From Janthinobacterium sp. 67 (GTDB lineage Bacteria; Pseudomonadota; Gammaproteobacteria; Burkholderiales; Burkholderiaceae_D): a stretch of 64,000 bases of DNA. Every line of letters starts with the position of its first letter. Positions within the stretch are counted from its first letter, which is position 1. Below, piece by piece: positions 34,323 through 43,950 of the stretch. Both the position numbers and the translations under genes were made by a program. The notes beneath the pieces were generated by a model, which did no database searches, was not told the DNA's origin, and saw nothing but the letters and a program-made list of their open reading frames with translations. The stretch covers positions 3,906,001 to 3,970,000 of the forward strand of contig NZ_PGES01000001.1 of NCBI RefSeq assembly GCF_002797895.1. Reading direction: 5' to 3'.

Positions 34323-36476
34323 TTACTTGGCGTTCAAGCCGCGGCGTTCCAGCAATGGTTCCACGGTGGCATCACGGCCGCGGAAGTCACGGAACAGTTG
34401 CAGCGCATCGACGCTGCCGCCGCGCGACAATAACTTGCTGCGGAACCAGTCGCCATTCTTGCGCGTCAGGCCGCCGTTTTCCTTGAACCAGTTGACCGAT
34501 TCCGCATCCAGCTTTTCCGACCACAGGTAGGCGTAATACGCGGCCGAGTAGCCGCCCGAGAAGCTGTGCGAGAAATACGTGGTGCGGTAGCGCGGCGGCA
34601 CGGGCGCGTAATCGACGCCCGCGTCTTTCAGCGATGCCGCTTCAAAGGCCAGCACGTCGGTCGGGATCTGGCTTGGCGCCAGCTGGTGCCAGCGCTGGTC
34701 CAGCAGGGCCGCCGACAGGTATTCCGTCGTCATGAAACCCTGGTTGAATTTCTTCGCCGCCGTCACCTTGTCGAGCAATTCCTGCGGCATGGCCGCGCCG
34801 CTCTGATAGTGCTTGGCATAGTTTTGCAGCACTTCCGGCCAGACGGCCCACATTTCATTGACTTGCGATGGATACTCGACGAAGTCGCTCGGCACGCTGG
34901 TGCCGGCAAAGCGCGGGTACTTCACGTTCGAAAACATGCCGTGCAGCGCATGGCCGAATTCATGGAACATGGTCGTCACTTCATCGAACGTCAGCAAGGT
35001 CGGCTGGCCGGCCGGCGGCTTCGGAATGTTCAGCTGGTTGGCCACGACCGGATGCGTGCCCATCAGCATTGACTGCGACACGTATTCATTCATCCACGCG
35101 CCGCCATGCTTGTTGCCGCGCGCATAGAAATCGGCGATGAACAGGGCCAGCGGCTTGCCGTTGGCGTCCGTCACGTCGTAGACGCGCACGTCCGGGTTGT
35201 ACACCGGTAGATCAGTACGCTGCTTGAAGCTGATGCCGTACAGTTTATTGGCGGCAAAGAAGACGCCGTTGTTCAGCACGCTGTTCAATTCCAGGTACGG
35301 TTTCAGCTCGTTTTCATCGAAATTGAACCGTTGCTTGCGCAGCTTGTCCGTGTAGATGGCCCAGTCGGCCGCCGCCACCTGGAAACCGCCTTTTTCCGCA
35401 TCGACCACTTGTTGCAGGTCGGCCGCTTCGCGGCGCGCGTTGGCGACGGCTGGTTTCGCCAGTTCCGACAGCAGGGTGTTGACGGCCGTCGTCGTCTTGG
35501 CCGTCTGGTCCTCCAGCGAATACGCGGCGTAGTTGGCGTAACCGAGCAAGGTGGCCCGTTCGGCGCGCAGTTTCGCCAGTTTCAATACGATGGCGCGGTT
35601 GTCGAACTCGCCGCCCTGGCTGCCCCGGTTCAGCGACGCATCCATCAGGCGCTGGCGTGTCTTACGATCCGTCAATACGGCCAGCGGCGGCTGGCCGCTG
35701 GTGTTCACCAGAGCAATGACAAACTTGCCCGTCAGGCCGCGTTCCTTGGCGGCGGCGGCGGCCGTGTCGATATCGCTGTCCGTCATGCCGGCCAGTTCGG
35801 CACGGGTGTCGACGACGATGCTCTTGGCATTCGTTTCCTTCAGCACGTTTTGCGCGAAGGCCGTTTCCAGGCCCGCCTGTTCGGCGTTGTAGGCTTTCAA
35901 TTTTTCCTTGTCCGCATCGGACAGCTTGGCGCCGGCGCGCACGAAATCCGTGTGATAGCGTTCCAGCAGGCGCAAGGATTCGGCATCGAGGCCCAGCTTG
36001 TCGCGCTTGGCGTACAGGGTGTCGATGCGGGTAAACAGCTTCGGATTCAAGGTGATCGCATCGCCATGCGCGGCCAGTTTCGGCGACACGTCCACTTCCA
36101 CCGCTTCCAGCACGGCATTGGTATTGGTCGACGTCATGTTGCTGAAGATGCTCTGCACGCGGTGCAGCAACTGCCCCGTACGCTCGAGCGCCACGATGGT
36201 GTTCTCGAAGGTCGGCGCCTGGCGGTTGTTGGCAATGGCGTTGACTTCGGCCAGCTGGCGTTTCATGCCTTCGGCAAACGCCGGCGCGTAGTGTTCGTCC
36301 TTGATCAGGCCGAACTGCGGCATCTGGAATGGCAGCGGACTGGCTTTCAGCAAGGGGTTCTGGGCGCTGACGGCGGCGGCAGGCGCGGATTTTGCGGTGG
36401 CGGCAGCCATGGCGGATGGGGCGGCGTGGGCCAGCATGACGCTGGCGGCGATGACGAGCAGTTGTGGACGGATCAT
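34323..36476 (-). CDS. M3-family metallopeptidase, Dcp-like, periplasmic
   Basis: This 717-residue zinc peptidase of the dipeptidyl carboxypeptidase/oligopeptidase A family has a signal peptide (QLLVIAASVMLAHAAPSAMA). Its catalytic HEFGH motif (about 503-507, in MFHEFGHALHGMFSNV) is followed by the third zinc ligand downstream. It should trim peptides in the periplasm. A second, closely similar copy lies 238 bases upstream in the same direction, so the two form a tandem duplication. The C-terminal GRDATVEPLLERRGLNAK is conserved in both. Confidence 0.92.
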   Translation of the reverse strand: MIRPQLLVIAASVMLAHAAPSAMAAATAKSAPAAAVSAQNPLLKASPLPFQMPQFGLIKDEHYAPAFAEGMKRQLAEVNAIANNRQAPTFENTIVALERTGQLLHRVQSIFSNMTSTNTNAVLEAVEVDVSPKLAAHGDAITLNPKLFTRIDTLYAKRDKLGLDAESLRLLERYHTDFVRAGAKLSDADKEKLKAYNAEQAGLETAFAQNVLKETNAKSIVVDTRAELAGMTDSDIDTAAAAAKERGLTGKFVIALVNTSGQPPLAVLTDRKTRQRLMDASLNRGSQGGEFDNRAIVLKLAKLRAERATLLGYANYAAYSLEDQTAKTTTAVNTLLSELAKPAVANARREAADLQQVVDAEKGGFQVAAADWAIYTDKLRKQRFNFDENELKPYLELNSVLNNGVFFAANKLYGISFKQRTDLPVYNPDVRVYDVTDANGKPLALFIADFYARGNKHGGAWMNEYVSQSMLMGTHPVVANQLNIPKPPAGQPTLLTFDEVTTMFHEFGHALHGMFSNVKYPRFAGTSVPSDFVEYPSQVNEMWAVWPEVLQNYAKHYQSGAAMPQELLDKVTAAKKFNQGFMTTEYLSAALLDQRWHQLAPSQIPTDVLAFEAASLKDAGVDYAPVPPRYRTTYFSHSFSGGYSAAYYAYLWSEKLDAESVNWFKENGGLTRKNGDWFRSKLLSRGGSVDALQLFRDFRGRDATVEPLLERRGLNAK

Positions 36477-36641
36477 GACATCTTTCTGAAAGCGCGGGGA
36501 AGAGCCGCGATCGCGTCGCGGGCCAGTGGCAGATCATAGCAGCCTGTCACACAGGCGTCATCCAACATGGGCGATCCTGTGGTGCATCACGCCAAATGCC
36601 CGGTTTACCACGGTTTGCAATCGAAATCTCCAAATAAAAAT

Positions 36642-36668
36642 GGCCGCCAATTGCTTGGCGGCCTTTTT
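36642..36668. terminator. Terminator between the two M3 peptidase genes
   Basis: GGCCGCCAA / TTGC / TTGGCGGCC form a nine-bp stem with T's on the plus side and A's before it. On the minus strand it ends the upstream peptidase's transcript, about 46 bases after its stop. Confidence 0.9.
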
Positions 36669-36714
36669 CATTGACCCGGCTTTCACACCGGAATCATCCG
36701 ACTTGCTTGCCGGT

Positions 36715-38856
36715 TTATTTGCCGTTCAGGCCACGGCGTTCCAGCAGCGGTTCGATCTTCGCATCGCGGCCGCGGAAGTTGCGGTAGATGTCGAGCGCAT
36801 CGGCGCTGCCGCCGCGCGACAGCAGTTTATTGCGGAACCAGTCGCCGTTCTTGCGCGTCAGGCCACCGTTTTCCTTGAACCATTCGACCGTATCGGCATC
36901 GAGCTTTTCCGACCACAGATACGCGTAGTAGCCGGCCGAGTAGCCGCCCGCGAACGCGTGCGAGAAATACGTGGTGCGGTAGCGCGGCGGCGCCGGGGCG
37001 AAATCGACGCCCGCATCCGTCAAGGCGGCTTTTTCAAAGGCCAGCACGTCGGTGGGGATTTGCGCCGGGGTCAGCTGGTGCCAGCGCTGGTCCAGCAGGG
37101 CCGACGCCAGGTATTCCGTGGTTTTGTAGCCCTGGTTGAAATTGTCGGCCGCCGTCACTTTCGCCAGCAGCTCGGCGGGAATCGCCGCGCCCGTCTGATA
37201 GTGCTTGGCATAGTTTTGCAGCACTTCCGGCCACAGCGCCCACATTTCATTGACTTGCGACGGGTATTCGACGAAGTCGCGCGGCACGCTGGTGCCGGCG
37301 AAGCGCGGATATTTCACGTTCGAAAACATGCCGTGCAGCGCATGGCCGAATTCGTGGAACATGGTGTTGACTTCGTCAAACGTCATCAGGGTCGGCTGGC
37401 CCGCTTCCGGCTTTGGAATGTTCAGGTTATTCGCGATCACCGGCTTGCGGCCCAGCAAGGTCGACTGGCCCACATAGGCATTCGCCCAGGCGCCGCCGCG
37501 CTTGTTGCTGCGCGCGTAAGGGTCGAGGGTGAAGATGGCCAGCTGCGTGCCGTCTTCATTGAAGACGTCGTACACCAGCATGTCGGCGTTGTAGACGGGC
37601 AAATCGGTGCGCTGCTTGAAGGTCAAGCCGTACAGCTTGCCGGCGGCAAAGAACACGCCCTTGGTCAGCACGCTGTGCATTTCAAAGTACGGTTTCAATT
37701 GCGTTTCATCGAAGTTGTAGCGTTCGGCGCGCACCTTGTCGCTATAGAAGGCCCAGTCGGCGGCGCCCACCTTGAAGCCGCCTTTGCCTGCATCAATGAC
37801 CTTCTGGATATCGTCCGCTTCACGGCGCGCATTGACGACGGCCGGCTTCGCCAGCTCGCCCAGCAGGGCGTTCACGGCGGTGGTGTCGTGCGCCGTCTGG
37901 TCTTCCAGCGAATACGCCGCATAGTTCGGGTAACCCATCAGCGCGGCACGTTCGGCGCGCAGTTTCGCCAGTTCCAGCACTTCCTGGGTGTTGTCGAACT
38001 CGCCGCCACGGCTGCCGCGCGCTTGCGAGGCGGCCATGATGCGTTCGCGCAAGGCGCGGTTGGTCAGCAGCGACAGCGGCGCCTGGCCCGTCGTGTTGAC
38101 GAGGGCGATCACGTATTTGCCGTCCAGGCCGCGTTTCTTGGCCAGGCCGGCGGTCACTTCGATGGCGGCGGGCGACAGGCCGTCCAGTTCTTCGCGCGTG
38201 TCGACGACGACGGCCGAAGCGTTCAATTCTTTCAAGACGTTCTGGGCGAACTTGGTCGACAGGGCAGCGAGCTGGCCGTTGTAGGCGCGCAGTTTTTCCT
38301 TGTCCGCCGCCGACAGCTTGGCGCCGGCGCGCACGAAGTCCGTGTGGTAGCGTTCCAGCAGGCGTTTCGATTCGGCATCCAGACCCAGCTTGTCGCGCTT
38401 GGCGTACAGGGTGTCGATGCGCTTGAAGAGTTTGTCGTTGAGCATGACCGCGTCGCTGTGGGCCGCCATTTTCGGTGCCAGTTCGCGTTCCAGGCCCTGG
38501 ATCGTGTCATTCGTATTCGAGCCGGACATCACGGAAAACACAGTGCGCACGCGGCCCAGCAACTGGCCCGAGCGTTCCATGGCGACGATGGTGTTGTCGA
38601 ACGTGGCCGGCTTCTTGTTGTTCGCAATCGCACTGATTTCCGCCAGGTTGGCGGCCATGCCTGCCGCAAAGGCGGGCGCGTAGTCGGCGTCCTGCACCTT
38701 GTCGAACGGCGGATAGTTGAACGGCAGGCTGCTCGCTTGCGCAAACGGGTTCGAGGCGGGCAAGGCTGCCGCCGCGGTAGCGGTGGCGGCAAAAGCGGCG
38801 GCGGCAGGCGCCAGCACCAGGCTGGCGGCGATGACGAGCATAGTTGGACGGGTCAT
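36715..38856 (-). CDS. M3-family metallopeptidase, Dcp-like, second copy
   Basis: This 713-residue paralogue of the neighbouring peptidase starts at MTRPTMLVIAASLVLAP (38856). That start aligns with the other copy's, whereas one seven codons earlier does not. AAAGAAG precedes it. It has a signal peptide, HEFGH near 497-501 and the same tail RDAKIEPLLERRGLNGK. The two copies are similar throughout but clearly diverged, so the duplication is old. A terminator separates them, so they are probably controlled independently. Confidence 0.92.
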   Translation of the reverse strand: MTRPTMLVIAASLVLAPAAAAFAATATAAAALPASNPFAQASSLPFNYPPFDKVQDADYAPAFAAGMAANLAEISAIANNKKPATFDNTIVAMERSGQLLGRVRTVFSVMSGSNTNDTIQGLERELAPKMAAHSDAVMLNDKLFKRIDTLYAKRDKLGLDAESKRLLERYHTDFVRAGAKLSAADKEKLRAYNGQLAALSTKFAQNVLKELNASAVVVDTREELDGLSPAAIEVTAGLAKKRGLDGKYVIALVNTTGQAPLSLLTNRALRERIMAASQARGSRGGEFDNTQEVLELAKLRAERAALMGYPNYAAYSLEDQTAHDTTAVNALLGELAKPAVVNARREADDIQKVIDAGKGGFKVGAADWAFYSDKVRAERYNFDETQLKPYFEMHSVLTKGVFFAAGKLYGLTFKQRTDLPVYNADMLVYDVFNEDGTQLAIFTLDPYARSNKRGGAWANAYVGQSTLLGRKPVIANNLNIPKPEAGQPTLMTFDEVNTMFHEFGHALHGMFSNVKYPRFAGTSVPRDFVEYPSQVNEMWALWPEVLQNYAKHYQTGAAIPAELLAKVTAADNFNQGYKTTEYLASALLDQRWHQLTPAQIPTDVLAFEKAALTDAGVDFAPAPPRYRTTYFSHAFAGGYSAGYYAYLWSEKLDADTVEWFKENGGLTRKNGDWFRNKLLSRGGSADALDIYRNFRGRDAKIEPLLERRGLNGK

Positions 38857-39009
38857 GTCTTCTTTCAAGAAACGCAAGAGAGCCGCGATTGTGTCGCGGG
38901 CCAGCCTGAAATAATAACAGTCTGAAACACTTGCGTCACCAGCAACTACCGATGGTATCGCGCCAGGCGGTGATGAACGGTTTTCATGCCTTGCGCATGA
39001 AAATGTCTT

Positions 39010-39228
39010 TTAATAGTGCGGCGGACGCTCGTTGACCAGCCCGCCATTGGCCTGCTGCGCCCCGTCGCGCACGTGTTCGCCCAACTTGTGCAGCATCGCC
39101 TCGAGCTGGTCGATGCGCTTGCCCTGCTGGTACACCATCTGGTTCAGCGACTCGACCAGGTCTTCCTGCTGCGCCAGCTTGATTTCGATATCGACGAAAC
39201 GTACTTCCATCTGTTCTGCATTGTCCAT
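39010..39228 (-). CDS. slyX: SlyX family protein
   Basis: This 72-residue coiled-coil protein matches the SlyX family. Heptads run through EIKLAQQEDLVESLNQMV and QQGKRIDQLEAML, and the protein ends in the conserved RPPHY. SlyX function is not settled. It is transcribed alone, or with the downstream membrane protein's operon in reverse order; no partner is certain. Confidence 0.9.
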   Translation of the reverse strand: MDNAEQMEVRFVDIEIKLAQQEDLVESLNQMVYQQGKRIDQLEAMLHKLGEHVRDGAQQANGGLVNERPPHY

Positions 39229-39329
39229 GGTGCTCTCGGTGATTCCTGACTGAAAGGGAGCATTTTAACGCGTGCCTTCACACAGACCGCATCGTGCCGG
39301 TAGACAACGATGCGGAGCGTGACCAGGTT

Positions 39330-39812
39330 CTATTTCGCGGATAGGTCGGCAGGCAGGCCACGCAGCGCCAGGGCAGCCGCCATACTGGACAGGCCCAACA
39401 GGTAAAACACCACCATGGCCAATAACACGGTGCCATACAAAACCACCTGCATGGCGCTGGCGCTCCCCGTAGACGCCCAGCACACCGCAGCGACCGCTAT
39501 CATGCCGGCAAAGACCGCGATGATACGTGTGAGCGTGGCTTGCGCATAACGCCAGAGATTGTCAAAGTCATTGTAGGCAAACCGCGCCAGCCTACCCTTG
39601 CATTTGATGGCCATCACGCTAAGCAGCAGCATGGCCAGGACTGTGAGCAAGACCGGATAGCCGAAGCCGGACAACAGCTGGAACGCCAGGGCGGGCCAGC
39701 GCGAGTCGCCGCGCCACCAGCCCAAACCGGCGACGGCACTGCTCAAGGTGAACAGTAGCGCGGGACGGGTCAGCGAAGACAAGGTCAGCGGAGCTTCAAA
39801 TGGATGGGTCAT
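39330..39812 (-). CDS. Hypothetical four-helix membrane protein
   Basis: This 160-residue inner-membrane protein starts at MTHPFEAPLT (39812). Longer extensions overlap the helicase gene and look spurious. Four hydrophobic segments are visible (about 12-31, 43-72, 95-115 and 126-155), with a basic cytoplasmic loop CKGRLARFAYNDFDNLWRYA. I recognise no family. It lies 95 bases downstream of rep on the same strand. Confidence 0.65.
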   Translation of the reverse strand: MTHPFEAPLTLSSLTRPALLFTLSSAVAGLGWWRGDSRWPALAFQLLSGFGYPVLLTVLAMLLLSVMAIKCKGRLARFAYNDFDNLWRYAQATLTRIIAVFAGMIAVAAVCWASTGSASAMQVVLYGTVLLAMVVFYLLGLSSMAAALALRGLPADLSAK

Positions 39813-39907
39813 GGCAGTCTCAAAAAAGTGGAAGATACTCCGTATAGCACCGCCGTACCATTTGCGGGCAAAACGGTGGTGGCAGCACCCGCCGCCGGCA
39901 CGCGACA

Positions 39908-41968
39908 CTAGCCTTTCGGCGCGGCCAGCAAGGCCTTCATGCGCGCCAGACGCTCTTTTGGCGAAATCACTTCCGCCTCCGTCGGCACGGCGTCGCCCAC
40001 GTCGAGTTCCATTTCCTTGATGAAGCGCGACGGGTCGCAATGGACTTGCTCGCCGGCCCGCTTGCGTTTCTTGCACCAGGTGATGTGCAAGGTGCGCTGG
40101 GCCCGCGTGATGCCCACGTACATCAAGCGCCGCTCTTCCTGGATGCGCGCGGCGATGGTTTCGGCCGGCGCATCGGCGTCGCCCTTGTGCGGCAAGATGC
40201 CCTCTTCCACGCCCACCAGAAACACGTGCGGAAACTCCAGGCCTTTCGACGCGTGCAGGGTCGACATGCGCACGGCGTCCTGCTCCTCGTCCTTGCCCTC
40301 GAGCATCGTCATCAGGGCCACCATCTGCGTCAGTTCCAGCACGTTCTTTTCTTCGCCGTCGCGGTCCTTGCCGCCCCGGCCCCGTTCCTTGAGCCAGTTG
40401 ACGAATTCCAGCACGTTCTGCCACTTGCTTTGCGCTTGGCGTTCCTCGAAGGCATCGTACAGATACGATTCGTAGTGGATTTCCTTCATCATGTCATCGA
40501 GCACTTCGGCCGCGTTGTCGCCGCTGCCGGCCGCGCCCGGACGGCTGGCGCGCGATTCCAGGTCGTTGATGAAGTTGCAGAAGTCGCGCAACGGCCCCAG
40601 TTGGCGGTCCGTCAGCTTGGCCTCGATACCGCCCTTGAAGACGGCCTGGAACAGCGAGCACTGCCACTGCCCCGAGAACGCGCCCAGCACTTCCAGGGTC
40701 GACTGGCCCACGCCACGGCGCGGCGTCGTCACGGCGCGAATGAAGGCCGGATCGTCGTCTTCGTTGGCCAGCAAGCGCAGGTAGCTGATGATGTCCTTGA
40801 TCTCGGCCTTGTCGAAGAAGCTCTGGCCGCCGGAAATCGTGTACGGGATACGTTCCTTGCGCAAGCACTGCTCGATGATGCGCGCCTGGTGGTTGCCCCG
40901 GTACAAAATCGCATAATCGGAAAATTTGTTCTTGCGTTCAAAATGGTCGGCCGAAATCATGATGGCGACCTGCTCCGCCTCCTGCTCGTCCGTCTGCATG
41001 CCCAGCACCTTGATCGGCTCGCCCAGGCCGTGCTCGGACCACAGCGACTTTTCAAACAGTTTCGGGTTGTTGCCGATGACGGCATTGGCCGCGTTCAACA
41101 CGCGCATGGTGGAGCGGTAATTCTGCTCGAGCTTGATCACGCGCAGATCGGGAAAATCCGTCTCCAGGGTCTTCAGGTTTTCCACGGTGGCGCCGCGCCA
41201 CGCGTAAATGGCCTGGTCGTCGTCGCCCACGGCCGTAAACATCGGCTTCTTGCCGATGCCCGTCACCATCAGTTTCACCAGTTCGTACTGGCAAGTATTC
41301 GTGTCCTGGTATTCATCGACGAGCAGATAGCGCAGGCGGCGCTGCCACTTGTCGCGCACGGCGCCGTTGTTGCGGAACAGTTCCACGGGCAGGCGGATCA
41401 AATCGTCGAAATCGACGGCCTGGTAGGCGGAGAGCGTTGCCACATAGCTGCGGTAGATGCGCGCCGCGTTCGCCTCGTCCTCATCCTTGGCTTGCGCCAG
41501 GGCCATGTCCGGATCGATCAGGCCATTTTTCCACAAAGACATGGCATTCTGGATGCCACGAATGATTTGTTTATCGGTGGTAATGGCGAGGTCTTGCACA
41601 AGCGAAAAACAGTCGTCGCTGTCCATGATGGAAAAGCGGTCCTTGAGCCCCACGCCATTGGCTTCTTGGCGCAGGATTTTCACGCCCAGCGAGTGGAAGG
41701 TCGACACCGTCAACTGCTTGGCCTGGCGCGGCTGTTTCAGCAGCTTGGCGATGCGTTCCTGCATTTCCAGCGCCGCCTTGTTGGTAAAGGTCAGGGCGGC
41801 GATGGTGCGCGGATCGTAGCCCCGGTCTTCGATCAGATGGGCGATCTTTTGCGTGATCACGCGCGTCTTGCCCGAGCCGGCGCCCGCCAGCACGAGGCAA
41901 GGGCCGTCGAGGTAGGTAACCGCTTCGCTTTGGGGCGCATTCAGACCGAACTGTGGTGCTTTGGACAT
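39908..41968 (-). CDS. rep: ATP-dependent DNA helicase Rep (UvrD/Rep superfamily 1)
   Basis: This 686-residue helicase starts at MSKAPQFGLNAPQSEAV (41968); an upstream frame extension is unlikely. Walker A is in AGAGSGKTRVI (about 28-38). The DEYQDTN motif, DDDQAIYAWRGA, the LEQNYRST motif and the helicase motif VGITRAQRTLHI are present. Several stretches match Rep rather than UvrD, such as KWQRRLRYLLVDEYQDTN and YRGNHQARIIEQCL. Rep clears proteins ahead of replication forks and restarts replication together with PriA, whose gene lies about 4.5 kb away. Confidence 0.93.
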   Translation of the reverse strand: MSKAPQFGLNAPQSEAVTYLDGPCLVLAGAGSGKTRVITQKIAHLIEDRGYDPRTIAALTFTNKAALEMQERIAKLLKQPRQAKQLTVSTFHSLGVKILRQEANGVGLKDRFSIMDSDDCFSLVQDLAITTDKQIIRGIQNAMSLWKNGLIDPDMALAQAKDEDEANAARIYRSYVATLSAYQAVDFDDLIRLPVELFRNNGAVRDKWQRRLRYLLVDEYQDTNTCQYELVKLMVTGIGKKPMFTAVGDDDQAIYAWRGATVENLKTLETDFPDLRVIKLEQNYRSTMRVLNAANAVIGNNPKLFEKSLWSEHGLGEPIKVLGMQTDEQEAEQVAIMISADHFERKNKFSDYAILYRGNHQARIIEQCLRKERIPYTISGGQSFFDKAEIKDIISYLRLLANEDDDPAFIRAVTTPRRGVGQSTLEVLGAFSGQWQCSLFQAVFKGGIEAKLTDRQLGPLRDFCNFINDLESRASRPGAAGSGDNAAEVLDDMMKEIHYESYLYDAFEERQAQSKWQNVLEFVNWLKERGRGGKDRDGEEKNVLELTQMVALMTMLEGKDEEQDAVRMSTLHASKGLEFPHVFLVGVEEGILPHKGDADAPAETIAARIQEERRLMYVGITRAQRTLHITWCKKRKRAGEQVHCDPSRFIKEMELDVGDAVPTEAEVISPKERLARMKALLAAPKG

Positions 41969-42177
41969 CAGGGTATTTCCGCAGGGAACAGCGGCCCATT
42001 GTACCAGCGTCGCGCAGGCTATTTGCATGGCGGGCCCTGCCTGAAAAACAGGCAATGGCATTGATATATCGCCATCTGACGCCATCTTGGGCCATGCAAT
42101 GCGTGCGGCACGGCCACGCCTGGAGTACCATTCCGCCTATATCGCCCGTGCGCGCCCACTTACCGAATGGCAGTCCC

Positions 42178-42663
42178 ATGAAATTTGAACACCTGATTGA
42201 AATCAACGATCCCTTGAACCCGCTGATCGACACCTTGACCCTGGAGCAAGTGTGGCGCGGCCTCGTCTTGCGCGCAGAGTCGCCCAAGCTGTTCGTGCCG
42301 CACCTCGATGAATGCCATATCAGCGAGCGCAGCGACACCGGTTTCGCGCGCAGCCTGCGCTACGGCGAACTGGTCATCAACGACAAAGTGGTGCTGGTGC
42401 CGCAACTGCAGGTGCGCTATGAAGTGCCGGCGCAACAGGATATCAGCGCCTCTTCGCTGGTGATGACCATCGAAATGCCCGACGAAGCGAGCCTGTGGGT
42501 ACGTTTCCAGTACGACGACGGCCACGACGCGGCCACCGACGAGGCCAACGCCCTGTACGACGACTTCCGCCGTTCCGCCTACCAGGAATCCGATATCGAC
42601 ACGGTGCGCGTCATGCGCGAGCTGGCGCTCGAGGGACGGCTGGATGCAGGCTTGCTGAACTAA
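42178..42663 (+). CDS. SRPBCC-fold protein (DUF1857, AtaL-like)
   Basis: This 161-residue protein of the SRPBCC/START-like fold begins MKFEHLIEINDPLNPLID. The start codon follows the rep promoter region and is the only one that keeps the family N-terminus. The DUF1857 family sequence continues with LTLEQVWRGLVLRAESP. Members form a hydrophobic cavity and some act as aromatase/cyclase-like proteins, but no ligand can be assigned. It is convergent with the HD-GYP gene, whose stop lies one base beyond its own. Confidence 0.82.
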   Translation: MKFEHLIEINDPLNPLIDTLTLEQVWRGLVLRAESPKLFVPHLDECHISERSDTGFARSLRYGELVINDKVVLVPQLQVRYEVPAQQDISASSLVMTIEMPDEASLWVRFQYDDGHDAATDEANALYDDFRRSAYQESDIDTVRVMRELALEGRLDAGLLN

Positions 42664-42664
42664 A

Positions 42665-43786
42665 TCAAACTCTGGCGCTGCTGCCCCACAGCTGGTCGGG
42701 GCGAAACTGCAGTCCCGCCTGCTCGGCGCTGAGCACTTCGCGAATCGCATGCAAGTCCACGCGCGTATCGCGCCGCAGCGGCACGTCCAGGCGCGCGCCG
42801 CGGGGGCCGATCAGCGATTGCACGTGGGGCGTGGCCGCATTCAAGCCCTTGCGCGTGACGACGCCGATTTCTCCATTGAGCAGTTTGACGAAGGTGCCGA
42901 CCGGGTAGATGCCCAGTTCGCGCACCAGCAGGGACGCCAGCGGCGCATCGAGCGAGGCTTTTTCCGCCGACAGCATTTCGCGCAGGGCCACGTTCGGCAA
43001 CAAGGGCTGGCGGTAGCTGCGCGCCGAAACCCTGGCGCAATAGCGGTCGGCCAGCATGATCAGGCGGGCGCCAACGCCGATCTGCTCGCCCGTGATACCC
43101 AGCGGATAGCCGCTGCCATCGATATTTTCATGGTGCTGCAGCACGGCTTGCAGCCAGACGGCGTCCGTCACGCCGGCCGCGCGCAGCAAGTCGACACCGG
43201 CTTGCGGATGGGCACGCAAATAGACGCGCTCCTGCGCGTCCAGCGGCCCCGCCTTGTGCTGGAAATGGGCATGGCGTTCCAGCATGCCCACGTTCATGCT
43301 CAGCGCGGCCAGCAGCACGCTGCGGATCAGGCCATCGTCGAGCTTCAGGGCGCGCGCCAGCAAGGCCGTGATGACGGCCGTGTCGACGCTGTGGCGCACG
43401 GCAAAGTCGCCCGCCCCCTGGTTGTGCAGGATGCAGGCCAGCGCCACGTCGGCGTCGAGGGCGACGGCCTCTTCCACCAGCTGCGCCAGCGGCGCCAGTT
43501 GTGCCTGCGCCACCATTTGTCCGGCGGCGATGGCCGGCAAGACGAGGGCCAGGCCAGCCGTGACGAGATTGAGCATGCGCAGGGCCGACGGCGCTTCCGT
43601 GGCCGTGCGCGGCACGTCGGCGCTGGTATCGGCGATGACGCCGCGCGCCAGCAGCAATGCGATCTGGTTCTCGCTGCTGATGACATGGCCCAGCCTGGCC
43701 AGCAAGCTGCCCGTTTCGCCGTGCACGTCCCAGGGCAGGGCCACGCCCAGGGCGAGTTCTCCCGCGTAAATGCGCCGAATCTTCAC
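42665..43786 (-). CDS. HD-GYP-like protein with degenerate metal site
   Basis: This 373-residue protein has the overall layout of HD-GYP phosphodiesterases: an N-terminal region (about 1-100) and an HD-GYP core with HHENIDGSGYPLG (about 220-233) and RAHPQAG. However, the usual HD-metal motif HDIGK is replaced by ALSMNVGML, so phosphodiesterase activity is doubtful. I chose the GTG at 43786, preceded by GGAG with a five-base gap; longer ATG/TTG starts have no ribosome site. It may sense cyclic-di-GMP rather than degrade it. It is convergent with the DUF1857 gene. Confidence 0.72.
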   Translation of the reverse strand: MKIRRIYAGELALGVALPWDVHGETGSLLARLGHVISSENQIALLLARGVIADTSADVPRTATEAPSALRMLNLVTAGLALVLPAIAAGQMVAQAQLAPLAQLVEEAVALDADVALACILHNQGAGDFAVRHSVDTAVITALLARALKLDDGLIRSVLLAALSMNVGMLERHAHFQHKAGPLDAQERVYLRAHPQAGVDLLRAAGVTDAVWLQAVLQHHENIDGSGYPLGITGEQIGVGARLIMLADRYCARVSARSYRQPLLPNVALREMLSAEKASLDAPLASLLVRELGIYPVGTFVKLLNGEIGVVTRKGLNAATPHVQSLIGPRGARLDVPLRRDTRVDLHAIREVLSAEQAGLQFRPDQLWGSSARV

Positions 43787-43950
43787 ATCGTCTCCGTCAT
43801 CGCTAGCCGCTCCCCCTTTTACCATTGCGGCATGGGTGGCGTGCATCAATTGAAATGTTTTTTGCTTTTAATCAATATTCCAATGTGACAGCGATGATCG
43901 CGCAATCATGTGAGCTTGTCTACAAAATGATGTAAATCATAAAGTTGCAT

